The notes under the pieces are model-generated. The model ran no database searches. It saw nothing but the letters and a program-made list of their open reading frames with translations, and was not told the DNA's origin. Shown one piece after another: positions 33,969 to 42,891 of a stretch of DNA of 61,073 bases; position 1 is the stretch's first letter, and every line of letters begins with the position of its first letter. The translations under genes were made by a program, and so were the position numbers. The stretch comes from Oscillospiraceae bacterium (GTDB lineage: Bacteria > Bacillota > Clostridia > Oscillospirales > Acutalibacteraceae), in the NCBI GenBank assembly GCA_015065605.1, contig SVPZ01000013.1, positions 1-61,073 of the forward strand, given 5' to 3'.

Positions 33969-35504
33969 ATGTTACATTTAAAAAGTTACAGCGGACACAT
34001 AAGAAATCATAAAGCGCTCTGTGATGAACTTTCGATAGAAAAGGGTCTGTCCAGAGAAAAAAGAGAAGAAGAAATAATAATTAAAGCCTATGAAAAATGG
34101 GGCAGCGAAATGGGAACTAAGCTTTACGGAATGTTTTCTTTCGCTTTATATAATGATGAAGACGACAGTTTTATCTTTATGCGCGACCCATTTGGAGCAA
34201 AGCCTTTTTATTATTATCTTACCGAAAAAGGAATACTTTTCGGCACAACCATACGCGAAATTATGGTGCAGGACGGCTTTAAAAAGGTACTGAATGACAA
34301 ACTTTTACAGATTTATCTCACCATGACCTATACTACAGGTGACGAAACCTTTTTTGAAGGCGTTAAAAAGCTTCTTCCCGGCAGAATTATGACCTATAAA
34401 AACGGTGAAATCAACATTACACGTTATTGGCGTCCAGAGTTTAAACCCGACTTTAGTAAAACTCTTGAAGAGTGGGCAGACGAAATTCATTCAACCGTAA
34501 AAACCATTATGGCTGAAGTAAAGGACGAGGACGAATACGTTGAAAGCTTTTTATCGGGCGGTGTTGACTCCTCCTACGTTCTTGCTATGTCCGACGCAAA
34601 ATTTGCTAATTCCTGCGGATATGACGACAGCCGTCTTGACGAATCGGGTCTTGCGAAAGAAACTGCCGATATTTTAAAACGCAACTTCAACCGCTGTCTT
34701 ATTACACCCGAAGCCTATTTCAGCATTGTTCCCTACGTTATGTATAATATGGAGCAACCCTTAGGCGACGCTTCTGCAGTTGCTTTTGCGCTTGGTTGCA
34801 TAGGCACCGCAAAAGGAACCAAAATCTGTTATTCGGGCGAAGGCGCAGACGAATTTTTCGGCGGCTACAATATGTATAGAAATGCCGAACGTTACGGTGA
34901 TAATCTTAAAACCTTCTACGTCGGCAACACCAACATTATGAAGGAAGACGAGAAAAAGGCTATCCTTAAAAAATATTATGACGATTTCCTGCCTATTGAT
35001 TTAGTAAAAGATATTTACAGCGAAAACGAGCATCTCGACCCCCTTTCAAAAATGACCGACGTAGATATTCAGGTATGGCTTGAAGGTGATATTTATCTTA
35101 ACGTAGATAAAATGAGCCGCGCCGCCGGTCTTGAAGTAAGAATGCCCCTTACAGACCTGAGAATTTTTGATATTGCCTCCCGTATCCCTGCCCAGCTTAA
35201 GGTTAACGAGGAACAGAACAAGGTGGCGCTTCGTACCGCCGCTTCCAAGGTTCTCCCCGACGAAATAGCCTTCAGAAAGAAACTCGGATTTGTGGTACCT
35301 ATCAGAATGTGGATGGCAGACGAAAGATACAACTCAGACGTCAAAGCAAAATTCAACAGCGAAATTGCTGAAAAATTCTTTAACGTAAAAGAAATCAACG
35401 CAATATTCGACGAATATATCGGCGGCAACAGTGACAACTGGAGAAAGGTCTGGACAATCTATACCTTCCTCGTCTGGTACGAAGAATACTTTATTAAACG
35501 CTAA
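33969..35504 (+). CDS. Asparagine synthetase-like protein lacking the glutaminase N-terminus
   Basis: 511 aa, about 70-100 shorter than standard AsnB. It lacks the MCGI start with the catalytic Cys that releases ammonia from glutamine. The sequence opens inside the glutaminase domain (LKSYSGHIRNHKALCDEL corresponds to the usual NGEIYNYxELRxEL). The synthetase domain is complete: ESFLSGGVDSSYVLAMSD (ATP pyrophosphatase SGGVDSS loop, about 195-212), CYSGEGADEFFGGYNMYRN, and VDKMSRAAGLEVRMPLTD. It may use free ammonia or another nitrogen donor, or act on a different carboxylate; the missing Cys makes glutamine use unlikely. Promoter and ribosome site support the start. Confidence 0.85.
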   Translation: MLHLKSYSGHIRNHKALCDELSIEKGLSREKREEEIIIKAYEKWGSEMGTKLYGMFSFALYNDEDDSFIFMRDPFGAKPFYYYLTEKGILFGTTIREIMVQDGFKKVLNDKLLQIYLTMTYTTGDETFFEGVKKLLPGRIMTYKNGEINITRYWRPEFKPDFSKTLEEWADEIHSTVKTIMAEVKDEDEYVESFLSGGVDSSYVLAMSDAKFANSCGYDDSRLDESGLAKETADILKRNFNRCLITPEAYFSIVPYVMYNMEQPLGDASAVAFALGCIGTAKGTKICYSGEGADEFFGGYNMYRNAERYGDNLKTFYVGNTNIMKEDEKKAILKKYYDDFLPIDLVKDIYSENEHLDPLSKMTDVDIQVWLEGDIYLNVDKMSRAAGLEVRMPLTDLRIFDIASRIPAQLKVNEEQNKVALRTAASKVLPDEIAFRKKLGFVVPIRMWMADERYNSDVKAKFNSEIAEKFFNVKEINAIFDEYIGGNSDNWRKVWTIYTFLVWYEEYFIKR

Positions 35505-35544
35505 AAAACACGGCTTATGAGGCGTACTCTAAAGGACAGTAAAT

Positions 35545-35582
35545 TAAAAAGCAGAAACGAAATTCGTTTCTGCTTTTTCTTC
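35545..35582 (+). terminator. Terminator of the AsnB-like gene
   Basis: AAAAAGCAGAAACGAA/TTCGTTTCTGCTTTTT perfect inverted repeat with T-run. Confidence 0.9.
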
Positions 35583-35668
35583 TGCTTCTCTTGTAAGGTT
35601 TTAGGATATCCTAAAGAATTGGAAAATGTAATGTGCATTTTCCCTGCTTGTTACGGTATGCGACAAAA

Positions 35669-35802
35669 TAAAAAAGCCTCCCTTGTAAAGGGAGGTGGCA
35701 AAACAAAGTTTTGACGGAGGGATTTTAGATTTGAATAAACAAAAAATCCCCCAGTCAACCGCTTCGCGTTCGACAGCCCCCTTTACAAGGGGGCCTTTTT
35801 TC
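35669..35802. repeat. Intergenic inverted-repeat element of about 134 bp
   Basis: Ends AAAAAAGCCTCCCTTGTAAAG and CTTTACAAGGGGGCCTTTTTT form an imperfect inverted pair, with inner arms GACGGAGGGATTTT / AAAAATCCCCCAGTC. I recognise this as a repeat family seen widely in gut Clostridia intergenic regions. It lies between convergent genes (AsnB-like and YitT), and may also act as a terminator. Confidence 0.7.
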
Positions 35803-35837
35803 TATCCTTCAGAGTACAACGCCTACGCCGTGTTTTT

Positions 35838-36740
35838 TTAATCGTTACTTTTAAATACGTCTGCAACCTCGCTGATGGTTACAAAGGCTTTTTGGTCTAT
35901 CGAATGGATTATATTTCTCATTTTTGCTATCTGGAAACGGTTTACCACGAAATAGACCACTGTTTTTTCGGAATTTGAATAACCGCCTACGGCATTAATC
36001 TTTGTTGTTCCGCAACCAAATTCGTCGCTTAACGCTTTGCTTATTTCTTCCGCCTTATCGGTAACGATAAATACCGATTTGCTTCTATCGAAGCCTTCAA
36101 CAACAAAGTCAACGGTTTTAAGTCCTGCCGCATAGGTAACTATAGAATAAAGCGGTAAAATCCAACTGTTTATGGCAATTCCGCAAACTATATAAAGAAT
36201 TACGTTATATATCATTACAAACGAGCCAACGGTAAGATTGAGTTTTTTAGCAAATATAACCGCCATAACCTCGACGCCGTCTATTGCTCCGCCAAAGCGA
36301 ATTGTAAGACCGCTTCCCACACCCGATATCATACCGCCGAAAAGCGCACACAAAAGTAAATCTTCTCCTGCAAGAGGGGATGCTATGCTTACGTCAATGG
36401 GCAGAACGTCGGTTATAAGCCACGATGCGCCCGAATAAACCGCAACGGTAAATATTGAATATACCGTAAAGAGCGCACCCTGACGTCTTAAACCAAACAA
36501 AAACAAAGGCACGTTAAGTATAAGCAGAAAAAGAGAAAGCGAAAACTTTTCGGGGGTTATCTGAGAAAGGAAAATCGAAGTTCCCGATATACCGCTGTCG
36601 TAGAGATTTACGGGAGCAATAAAGACCGTTACACCAAAAGCGTTTATACAGCCTGCTACAAATAATGCGACGAAGTTTTGCCAACGAAGCATCTTTAGTT
36701 CTTTAAGTTGGGAACTTAGATACCCTTTTATTTTTGCCAC
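35838..36740 (-). CDS. YitT family membrane protein (DUF161 + DUF2179)
   Basis: 300 aa. Six or so TM segments (about 20-215), then a soluble DUF2179 domain (about 222-296, KSVFIVTDKAEEISKALSDE, NAVGGYSNSEKTVVYFVVNR). The GVTVFIAPVNLYDSGISGTS opening and VGSGLTIRFGGAIDGVEVMA are family landmarks. Function is unproven. DUF2179 is thought to bind small ligands or nucleotides. Ends the convergent pair with the AsnB-like gene across the repeat. Confidence 0.92.
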   Translation of the reverse strand: MAKIKGYLSSQLKELKMLRWQNFVALFVAGCINAFGVTVFIAPVNLYDSGISGTSIFLSQITPEKFSLSLFLLILNVPLFLFGLRRQGALFTVYSIFTVAVYSGASWLITDVLPIDVSIASPLAGEDLLLCALFGGMISGVGSGLTIRFGGAIDGVEVMAVIFAKKLNLTVGSFVMIYNVILYIVCGIAINSWILPLYSIVTYAAGLKTVDFVVEGFDRSKSVFIVTDKAEEISKALSDEFGCGTTKINAVGGYSNSEKTVVYFVVNRFQIAKMRNIIHSIDQKAFVTISEVADVFKSND

Positions 36741-36873
36741 TATATAAACCTCTTTTCATTTATCTTCCAAGTTAGATAAGTTTTAAGGATTATACCATAT
36801 TTTCTTTACATCTGTCAACTTATCAAATGTTTAACAATACCGACTACATAGTTTTAAGATTTTTATAAAGTTT

Positions 36874-37698
36874 TTATTGTTTCATATAATAGGTTGGCGG
36901 GTTACCGAAATGGGCGGTAAAGCAACGGGTAAAATAATTAGCATCATCAAAGCCGCACCTTTCCGCTATTTCACTTATTTTAAGGTCGTGTTTTTTCATA
37001 ATGGAATAAGCCTTTTCCATTCTGTAAATTTTAAGATAATTCATAGGAGTAAGCCCCGTATAACTTTTAAAACGTTTGCAAAAGTAAGGCACAGTATAGC
37101 CAAATCGCTTACACAGTGAAGCAGTGCTGATTTCTTCGGTAAAGTTTTCTTCCATATAATCTATAATTTCGCGCATGGTTTTATCTGCAGAAGTCTGCCC
37201 CGTGACAGTACAAATTCCCTGTGCAAAAAGCACCGCTATAAGCTTATATACGTTTGCCATAATGCAAAAGTTTTCTTCTTCGGTTTTTGTTCTTAAAGTA
37301 AGAGAATCCAGAGCGGCTATAGCGTTTTTATCCCCCGTAGTGTTTTGTACCGCGACGTTGCCGTTAAACATGGCGGTTAAAAACCTTTCCCCTATTTCAG
37401 TAGCATTGTAAAAGGTACGCAAATCAAACATAACCGCGCAATATCGGGTATTTTCCACCATTTCGGCGGCGTGAATAGTACGTGGGGGAATAATTACCAT
37501 TTCGTCCTTTTTAATCAAAACGGCTTTTGTGCCCAGATTGACCGTCATTTCCCCTTCATAAACCCTCAGAATTTCCAGTCTTTCGTGCCAATGCATACGA
37601 AAAGAGTGATTTTTCTCTCTATTTTCGAAAAACAAAACCCTGACTGCAGAGGGGCCGTAAGTAACAGGTATGCGCTCAAGCAATATGTCTTTATTCAT
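36874..37698 (-). CDS. AraC family regulator (cupin + HTH)
   Basis: 274 aa. N-terminal cupin-type sensor (about 1-120) with MHWHERLEILRVYEGEMTV and a metal/ligand-like HWHE, then two C-terminal helix-turn-helix motifs (about 175-274): TSASLCKRFGYTVPYFCKRF-type and AERCGFDDANYFTRCFTAHF, with the closing GNPPTYYMKQ. Divergently transcribed from the epimerase/oxidoreductase pair (37816-39629), so it most likely activates that operon on binding a sugar-like ligand. The 117-base shared promoter region holds several TTGC/GCTAAT half sites. Confidence 0.9.
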   Translation of the reverse strand: MNKDILLERIPVTYGPSAVRVLFFENREKNHSFRMHWHERLEILRVYEGEMTVNLGTKAVLIKKDEMVIIPPRTIHAAEMVENTRYCAVMFDLRTFYNATEIGERFLTAMFNGNVAVQNTTGDKNAIAALDSLTLRTKTEEENFCIMANVYKLIAVLFAQGICTVTGQTSADKTMREIIDYMEENFTEEISTASLCKRFGYTVPYFCKRFKSYTGLTPMNYLKIYRMEKAYSIMKKHDLKISEIAERCGFDDANYFTRCFTAHFGNPPTYYMKQ

Positions 37699-37815
37699 AA
37701 AAAATCACCTTAAAAGCTAATTTTGTGCTAAAAAAGAATAGTTTTATACTATCAACATTGCTAATTTAATGCTATCATACTTTTAGCAAATTTGCAACAG
37801 AAAGGCGGAAAATTT

Positions 37816-38673
37816 ATGCTAATTGGTAGTTATATACCCAAACTCAGAATGGAAACCATCGAAGAAGAATTTAAAAGAATAAAAAAACACGGTTTTACTT
37901 CTTGTCAGTTGGGAAGCTGGGACTTTTCGGTATGGAATGATGAAAATGCCAAGAAGATAAACGAATTATTAAAAAAATACGAAATTACCGTTTCATCCTT
38001 TTGGTGCGGTTGGGAAGGCCCTAGAGTATGGAATTTTGACAAAGGCTACACAACACTTGGCCTACTCCCTGAGGAATGGCGTGATATTCGTGTGAAAAAC
38101 CTTTGCGACGGCGCCGATTTTGCAAACAAAATAGGAATAAAACAAATCGTCACCCACATGGGCTTTATTCCCGAAAATCCCCACGACCCACAGTTACTTC
38201 CATTGTGTGACGCTATCAGAACCGTAGCAGAGCATTTAAAGGCTAACGGTCAGTATTTGCTTTTTGAAACAGGTCAGGAAACACCTCTTGCAATGCTCCG
38301 TTGCTTTGAAATCGTAGGCACAGATAACCTTGCGGTAAATTTAGACACCGCAAATCTTATACTTTACGGAAAAGCCAACCCCGTTGACGCCCTGGATATT
38401 ATTGGTAAATATGTGCGTGACATTCACGCAAAAGACGGGCTTTACCCCACCACAAGCAAATGGTTGGGTAAAATGACTCCTCTGGGCGAAGGCAAGGTTG
38501 ATTTCTATGCATTATTCAGGAAACTGAAAGAATTAGGTTATGATTCTTACGTTACCATTGAAAGTGAACTTGTTGGTGACGGCGATGAATTTGCCGAAGA
38601 GAAGAACGCCGATATTCTCCGTTCAAGAGATTTCTTACAAAAAATAATCAAAGAAGTTTATGAGGAGGCATAA
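37816..38673 (+). CDS. Sugar phosphate isomerase/epimerase family (AP endonuclease-2 TIM barrel)
   Basis: 285 aa. Start ATG at 37816 follows AAAGGCGG; a longer frame (37792) lacks a site. The TIM-barrel pattern is MLIGSYIPKLRMETIEEEFK, VSSFWCGWEGPRVWNF, VTHMGFIPENPHDPQ (His), LLFETGQETPLAM (Glu), VNLDTANLILYG (Asp), DIHAKDGLYP (His) and YVTIESELVGDGDE (Glu). These metal ligands match IolE/Hyi-like isomerases and the C-glycoside-type enzymes. Operon with the following oxidoreductase (2-base gap), divergent from AraC. An epimerase, dehydratase or deglycosidase role are all possible. Confidence 0.87.
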   Translation: MLIGSYIPKLRMETIEEEFKRIKKHGFTSCQLGSWDFSVWNDENAKKINELLKKYEITVSSFWCGWEGPRVWNFDKGYTTLGLLPEEWRDIRVKNLCDGADFANKIGIKQIVTHMGFIPENPHDPQLLPLCDAIRTVAEHLKANGQYLLFETGQETPLAMLRCFEIVGTDNLAVNLDTANLILYGKANPVDALDIIGKYVRDIHAKDGLYPTTSKWLGKMTPLGEGKVDFYALFRKLKELGYDSYVTIESELVGDGDEFAEEKNADILRSRDFLQKIIKEVYEEA

Positions 38674-38675
38674 TT

Positions 38676-39629
38676 ATGCTTAAGGTTGGTATAGTAGGTT
38701 TAGGTGGCATAAGTAAGGTTCACATCAGCGGTTGGCAAAACATAGATGGTGCCGAAATTGTTGCCGTTTGCGACATAAGAGAAGAAAAATTTGAAGGCAA
38801 AGAATTTGCAAGATGCTATAAAAGCTACGACGAAATGTTGGAAAAGGAAACCTTTGATATAATCGACGTATGTGTTCCCACCTATTTACATATTGAATAT
38901 TCTCTGAAGGCTCTTAACAAAGGAATTAACGTTATTTGTGAGAAACCGCTGACTTTAAATAAAAAAGAAGTTAAAAAGGTATATGCCGCCGCAGAAAAAA
39001 ACAACGTAAAATTTATGGTGGCGCAGGTTACAAGATTTATGGCGCCCTACGCTTACATAAAGAAAGCGGTAGAGAGTAATAAATACGGCAAAATTCTTTC
39101 GGGTACCATGTCCCGTATAGGTTGTTGCCCCACATGGAGTTTTGAAAACTGGATGATGGATGAAAGCAAAAGCGGTATGATTCCTTACGATTTGCACATT
39201 CACGATTTGGACTTTATCGTATATACCTTTGGTGCTCCTAAAAAAGCTACTGCAAGAAGACATAAATCCGACGTTGCCGATTATCTTAACGTAATATACG
39301 ATTTTGACGGATTTTTCATAAACGTAGAGGGTGCCTGGTACAATGCGCCGAAATTCCCCTTTGGCTTCACCTTTATATTTGAATTCGAAAAAGCAACTTT
39401 AGCTTATAAGGGCGGAAAATTCTGTGTTTACGATAATGAGGGCGGCATAACCGACATCACACCCGGAAAAGCCGACGCAAACACAGGTGATATCGGACTC
39501 CCCTCAACCAACGGCTATGAAGAGGAACTTCGTTACTTCTTTAACTGCGTAAAAGATAACAAACCTGCCGATATAATTAAGCCCAAAGAATTAGAAGCGG
39601 TATTAAAAACAGTAAAAACCATAAAATAA
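38676..39629 (+). CDS. Gfo/Idh/MocA family oxidoreductase
   Basis: 317 aa. Rossmann start VGIVGLGGISKVHISGW, VCDIREEKFEG, NVICEKPLTLNKKEVK (EKP motif, about 90) and C-terminal GMIPYDLHIHDLDFIVYTFG with the Asp-x3-His pair. GAGGAGG precedes the ATG; it follows the isomerase by 2 bases. The isomerase + Gfo/Idh/MocA combination beside an AraC regulator is what is seen in glycoside 3-oxidation (3-keto-sugar) and inositol-type catabolic operons. A reversible C3 oxidation of a glycoside, followed by elimination or isomerisation, is a plausible inference. Confidence 0.9.
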   Translation: MLKVGIVGLGGISKVHISGWQNIDGAEIVAVCDIREEKFEGKEFARCYKSYDEMLEKETFDIIDVCVPTYLHIEYSLKALNKGINVICEKPLTLNKKEVKKVYAAAEKNNVKFMVAQVTRFMAPYAYIKKAVESNKYGKILSGTMSRIGCCPTWSFENWMMDESKSGMIPYDLHIHDLDFIVYTFGAPKKATARRHKSDVADYLNVIYDFDGFFINVEGAWYNAPKFPFGFTFIFEFEKATLAYKGGKFCVYDNEGGITDITPGKADANTGDIGLPSTNGYEEELRYFFNCVKDNKPADIIKPKELEAVLKTVKTIK

Positions 39630-39631
39630 AC

Positions 39632-39668
39632 AAAAATCAGAGAGTTTTTTTACTCTCTGATTTTTTTA
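39632..39668. terminator. Bidirectional terminator between the oxidoreductase and GH3 operons
   Basis: Stem AAAAATCAGAGAG/CTCTCTGATTTTT with T-runs both ways. Confidence 0.88.
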
Positions 39669-39672
39669 TTAA

Positions 39673-41250
39673 TTAATTCAAAGTGTAATCGTAGGTAGGC
39701 TTACCTTTTGCTTCAATACTTCCTGCAAGTACGTCTAAACAAGCATCAACGCTTCCCTCATAGGTATCGCCCAATATATAACGTGGGATATGAGGAAGAC
39801 CGCTTAACGTGGTCGGGTCGCCGAAATGAACAACGGCAGAAATCTTATCGGTATATTGCATAGCCTCCATAAGAGTTCTTACACGCTTTGTAATTTCATC
39901 CTGACCAACGTATGCAATAGTTTCGGAAAAGGTTAAAAATACTACGTCCTCGTTTTTGGTTGCGTAAATGAGCGCCAACTGATTTTGACGGGCGGTTGGC
40001 ATCTGGTGAATAAAATGCACCTTAGAATTGGGGAAAAGTTCTAAAATACGCTTTTCAATTTTATCGGGGAAGAGCCAGTTACTCTTAAAGGTATCAACCG
40101 CAACGTCGGCAGGATTCATCTCGTTTCTGAGCATTACCACGAAAAGATGCTTACCGTCTCTGCTTATAGAGGTAGAAAGACCTTGGTCAACCTTGGCGCA
40201 TACAGCATTTTTCTCTATATTTCTAAGGCGTTCATACTCTTCATCGCTCAGTTCGGTTATCATAGTCTTTTCCATTTCCAAAGACTTATGCTGCATTTCA
40301 AGAACCTTTTTAACCGCTTCGTCAAGTCTTTCGTCGGTGATTATACCCTTTTCATAACAGGTATTAATTATTTTTTGGTCGCCTATGGGGTCAAGAGAAT
40401 ATGTCAAAACAAAGTCGTTACCTGCCTCCACTGCCATACCCTTGCTTTCTACTTCGCCAAACTTTGCGCGAATGCCCATCATATCAATAGCATCGGTAAT
40501 AAAGAAACCGTTAAAGCCTTCCTTTTTAATCATATCAAGGGTAATTTTGGAAAGACTTGCAGGATATACGGGGTCAACCTTCTCGGTTTTATGGTGAGAG
40601 GTCATAATTCCGCTAAGCACACCTTCATCAATAAGTTTTTTGTAAATACCAAAGCCGTTATCAACAAGTTCTTCCTTTGTTTCAAAGGAAATAGCTTCTG
40701 CCATATGAGAGTCTATAGGCAAATCGTGACTTGCGCCGGGGTAATGCTTACCGACAGCCATAAGACCTGCATCCTGCATTCCTCTTGCCTCTGCCGCCGC
40801 CATTTTTGCGACAAATTCCTTATCGGGACCGTAAGAACGGGGACTACCGTCACGGAGAACGTCAAGAATAGGACTGCAAACAACGTCGTAGCCAAGTTTC
40901 TTTGCGGCGACACCTACGCTTTTACCGAAAACGTAGGCATTTTCCACGTCGTTTGTACGGCCTACGCTGTTACGGGGACCTATTCTGTATTCACCAAAAC
41001 CTCTTTCGGCATCGGTCATAATAAGTATAGGATAATCGGCAATTTCCTTTACCTTTTTAATAAAATCCTCGGTATAGGGCGCATTACTGGGAATCCATAT
41101 TGCGCCTAAAGCGTGATTTCTGATACGGTCGTATAAAAATTCGTTTTGATGTTCGCTTCCGGGAATATAATTAACTACCGCAGAATGAATCATACCGAGT
41201 TTTTGCTCAACGCTTAGATCCTCAAACTTAAGTTCTTTAATCTCTTTCAT
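39673..41250 (-). CDS. GH3 family protein, NagZ-like, paralog 1
   Basis: 525 aa from the ATG at 41248-41250 (MKEIKELKFEDLS). Single-domain-plus-tail GH3 without signal peptide, so cytoplasmic. Barrel motifs: YPILIMTDAERGFGEYRIG, the GKHYPGASHDLPIDSHMAE loop with the Asp-Ser-His of the NagZ acid/base dyad, and GFFITDAIDMMGIR, where the first Asp is the expected nucleophile. Its C-terminal domain (IKGKPTYD end) is shared by all four paralogs. It is the last of three genes in the minus operon 44463-39673. NagZ-like enzymes release N-acetylglucosamine from muropeptides or chitobiose; the substrate is unknown. Confidence 0.85.
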   Translation of the reverse strand: MKEIKELKFEDLSVEQKLGMIHSAVVNYIPGSEHQNEFLYDRIRNHALGAIWIPSNAPYTEDFIKKVKEIADYPILIMTDAERGFGEYRIGPRNSVGRTNDVENAYVFGKSVGVAAKKLGYDVVCSPILDVLRDGSPRSYGPDKEFVAKMAAAEARGMQDAGLMAVGKHYPGASHDLPIDSHMAEAISFETKEELVDNGFGIYKKLIDEGVLSGIMTSHHKTEKVDPVYPASLSKITLDMIKKEGFNGFFITDAIDMMGIRAKFGEVESKGMAVEAGNDFVLTYSLDPIGDQKIINTCYEKGIITDERLDEAVKKVLEMQHKSLEMEKTMITELSDEEYERLRNIEKNAVCAKVDQGLSTSISRDGKHLFVVMLRNEMNPADVAVDTFKSNWLFPDKIEKRILELFPNSKVHFIHQMPTARQNQLALIYATKNEDVVFLTFSETIAYVGQDEITKRVRTLMEAMQYTDKISAVVHFGDPTTLSGLPHIPRYILGDTYEGSVDACLDVLAGSIEAKGKPTYDYTLN

Positions 41251-41268
41251 AAAATCATCCCCCAAAGA

Positions 41269-42876
41269 CTATTTAAATTTAACGTCGTAAGTGAGGTTTC
41301 CTTTTGCAGGATATTCACCCGAAAGTACGTTTAGTCCTGCTTCTACAGCCACGGGAGAAACGCCGCCTATAATAATACGGGGAACGTGAACAAATTCTTC
41401 AAGCACAAAAGGATTACCAAAATGAAGTATTGTAGAAACACGGTTGGTAATCTGCAATGCTTCAACGAGAGAATAAACTCTGGGTGCAAAGTTTTCAACG
41501 CCAATGTACGCCTTGGTATCAATAAAGGTGACAAAAACAACGTCGTCGCAACATAGGTTATCTTCAACAATTCGTTGAATATCGCGCTGCGCAGGATATT
41601 CCTTTACAATACGATAGCGTGAATCGGGATAAAGTTCTTGTAGTCTTTCTGCAATTCGTTGGGGGTTATACCACGAATCCTGCATGGTAGCAACACTGAT
41701 TTCACCATTATTAACGTCAGATTCGTTGTCGCACAAAATAACAAAGTAGTGCTTTTTGTCCTTAGGCAAAGCAACCTCGTAACCTTCATCAACTTTAGCG
41801 TAAACTCCGTCGGTATTAATTTTATCGTAATTGATTTTTTCCTCTTCGGTAATTTCAGCCGTTGTATCAAGAAGTGTAACCTTATGCTGAGCCGCCAATA
41901 CGTAAGAAACTGCAGAATCCAACATATCATCGGGAATCAATCCATCTTTATAGCACTGCAGCATAGAAGTATATCCTGCTTTTCCGTCGCCCCAAACCAA
42001 CGCCAAACTGTTACCGCCGGCAATAGCCATACCACGACATGGAACCCAACCGAATTTGGAAACTACACTTGCCATACAAAGCGCGTCGGTAATGGTAAAA
42101 CCGTTAAAGCCTAAATCTCTGAACACACTGATATTCTTTTTAGAAAGACTGGTAGGAAAATCGGGGTCAATATTTGTAAGACGATAGTGTCCCGTCATAA
42201 TGCCGTCTAAAAGTCCTTTTTTATTAAGTTCTAAATAAGGATACAAATAGTAATCAATTAAATCTTCCTTTGAAATGTCAGAGCTGTTTTCAGCCATATG
42301 AGAATCAATACGTGGGTTTCCCTTTACGCTGGGGTAATGCTTACCAACGGTCAAAACACCGCCGTCGTGCATACCCTGCGCTTCGGCTGCGGCAAGTTCG
42401 GTTACTCTCACCTTATCGCCGCCTATACTTCTTATGGTGCTGCCGCAGGTACAGTTTTCGTCGGTCATATCAAGTACAGGGTTAAAAACTACGTTATAGC
42501 CCGCTTTTCTGGCATTAACTGCCGTAACAAACCCAAAGGCATACGCGCTGTCAGTTGTATTGCAGGTTCCTATCGCATTATGTGCTCCTATTTTTTCATC
42601 CCCTTCTGCAGGAAAGCCTCTTTCAGCATCGCAGCAAATAAGAACAGGATAATCGGCAACCTCTTTAATTCTTGCTATAGCCGCTTCTCTGCCTTTAAAA
42701 TTAGCATTCACAAAAACAGCACCTAAGCTATGGTTTTTAATTAAATCCAGAATATACTCAATATTCTCCTCGGTTTTCTCTTCTGTCGCAAGTTTACCGA
42801 TATAACTGCACAAAGCCATACCCAGTTTTTGTTCAGTGCTCAGTTCCTCAAATTTAAGTTCTTTAATCTCTTTCAT
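41269..42876 (-). CDS. GH3 family protein, NagZ-like, paralog 2
   Basis: 535 aa. Same plan as its neighbours: KELKFEELSTEQKLGMALCS start, YPVLICCDAERGFPAEG, KHYPSVKGNPRIDSHMAENS with the DSH dyad, and GFTITDALCMASVVSKFG at the nucleophile position, where the conserved MMGIR of the other three is replaced by MASVV. It is the most divergent of the set, suggesting a different aglycone. A short insertion (DMTDENCTCGSTIRSIGG) replaces the SPRSYGPDKE stretch. Middle gene of the three-gene operon; spacing to the next ATG (41250) is 18 bases. Confidence 0.82.
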   Translation of the reverse strand: MKEIKELKFEELSTEQKLGMALCSYIGKLATEEKTEENIEYILDLIKNHSLGAVFVNANFKGREAAIARIKEVADYPVLICCDAERGFPAEGDEKIGAHNAIGTCNTTDSAYAFGFVTAVNARKAGYNVVFNPVLDMTDENCTCGSTIRSIGGDKVRVTELAAAEAQGMHDGGVLTVGKHYPSVKGNPRIDSHMAENSSDISKEDLIDYYLYPYLELNKKGLLDGIMTGHYRLTNIDPDFPTSLSKKNISVFRDLGFNGFTITDALCMASVVSKFGWVPCRGMAIAGGNSLALVWGDGKAGYTSMLQCYKDGLIPDDMLDSAVSYVLAAQHKVTLLDTTAEITEEEKINYDKINTDGVYAKVDEGYEVALPKDKKHYFVILCDNESDVNNGEISVATMQDSWYNPQRIAERLQELYPDSRYRIVKEYPAQRDIQRIVEDNLCCDDVVFVTFIDTKAYIGVENFAPRVYSLVEALQITNRVSTILHFGNPFVLEEFVHVPRIIIGGVSPVAVEAGLNVLSGEYPAKGNLTYDVKFK

Positions 42877-42891
42877 AAAAATTCTCCAAAA

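Noticed and set aside
40147-41109. 320-residue plus-strand frame inside GH3 paralog 1
   Set aside because: Antisense of a conserved GH3 gene whose motifs are intact; no ribosome site.
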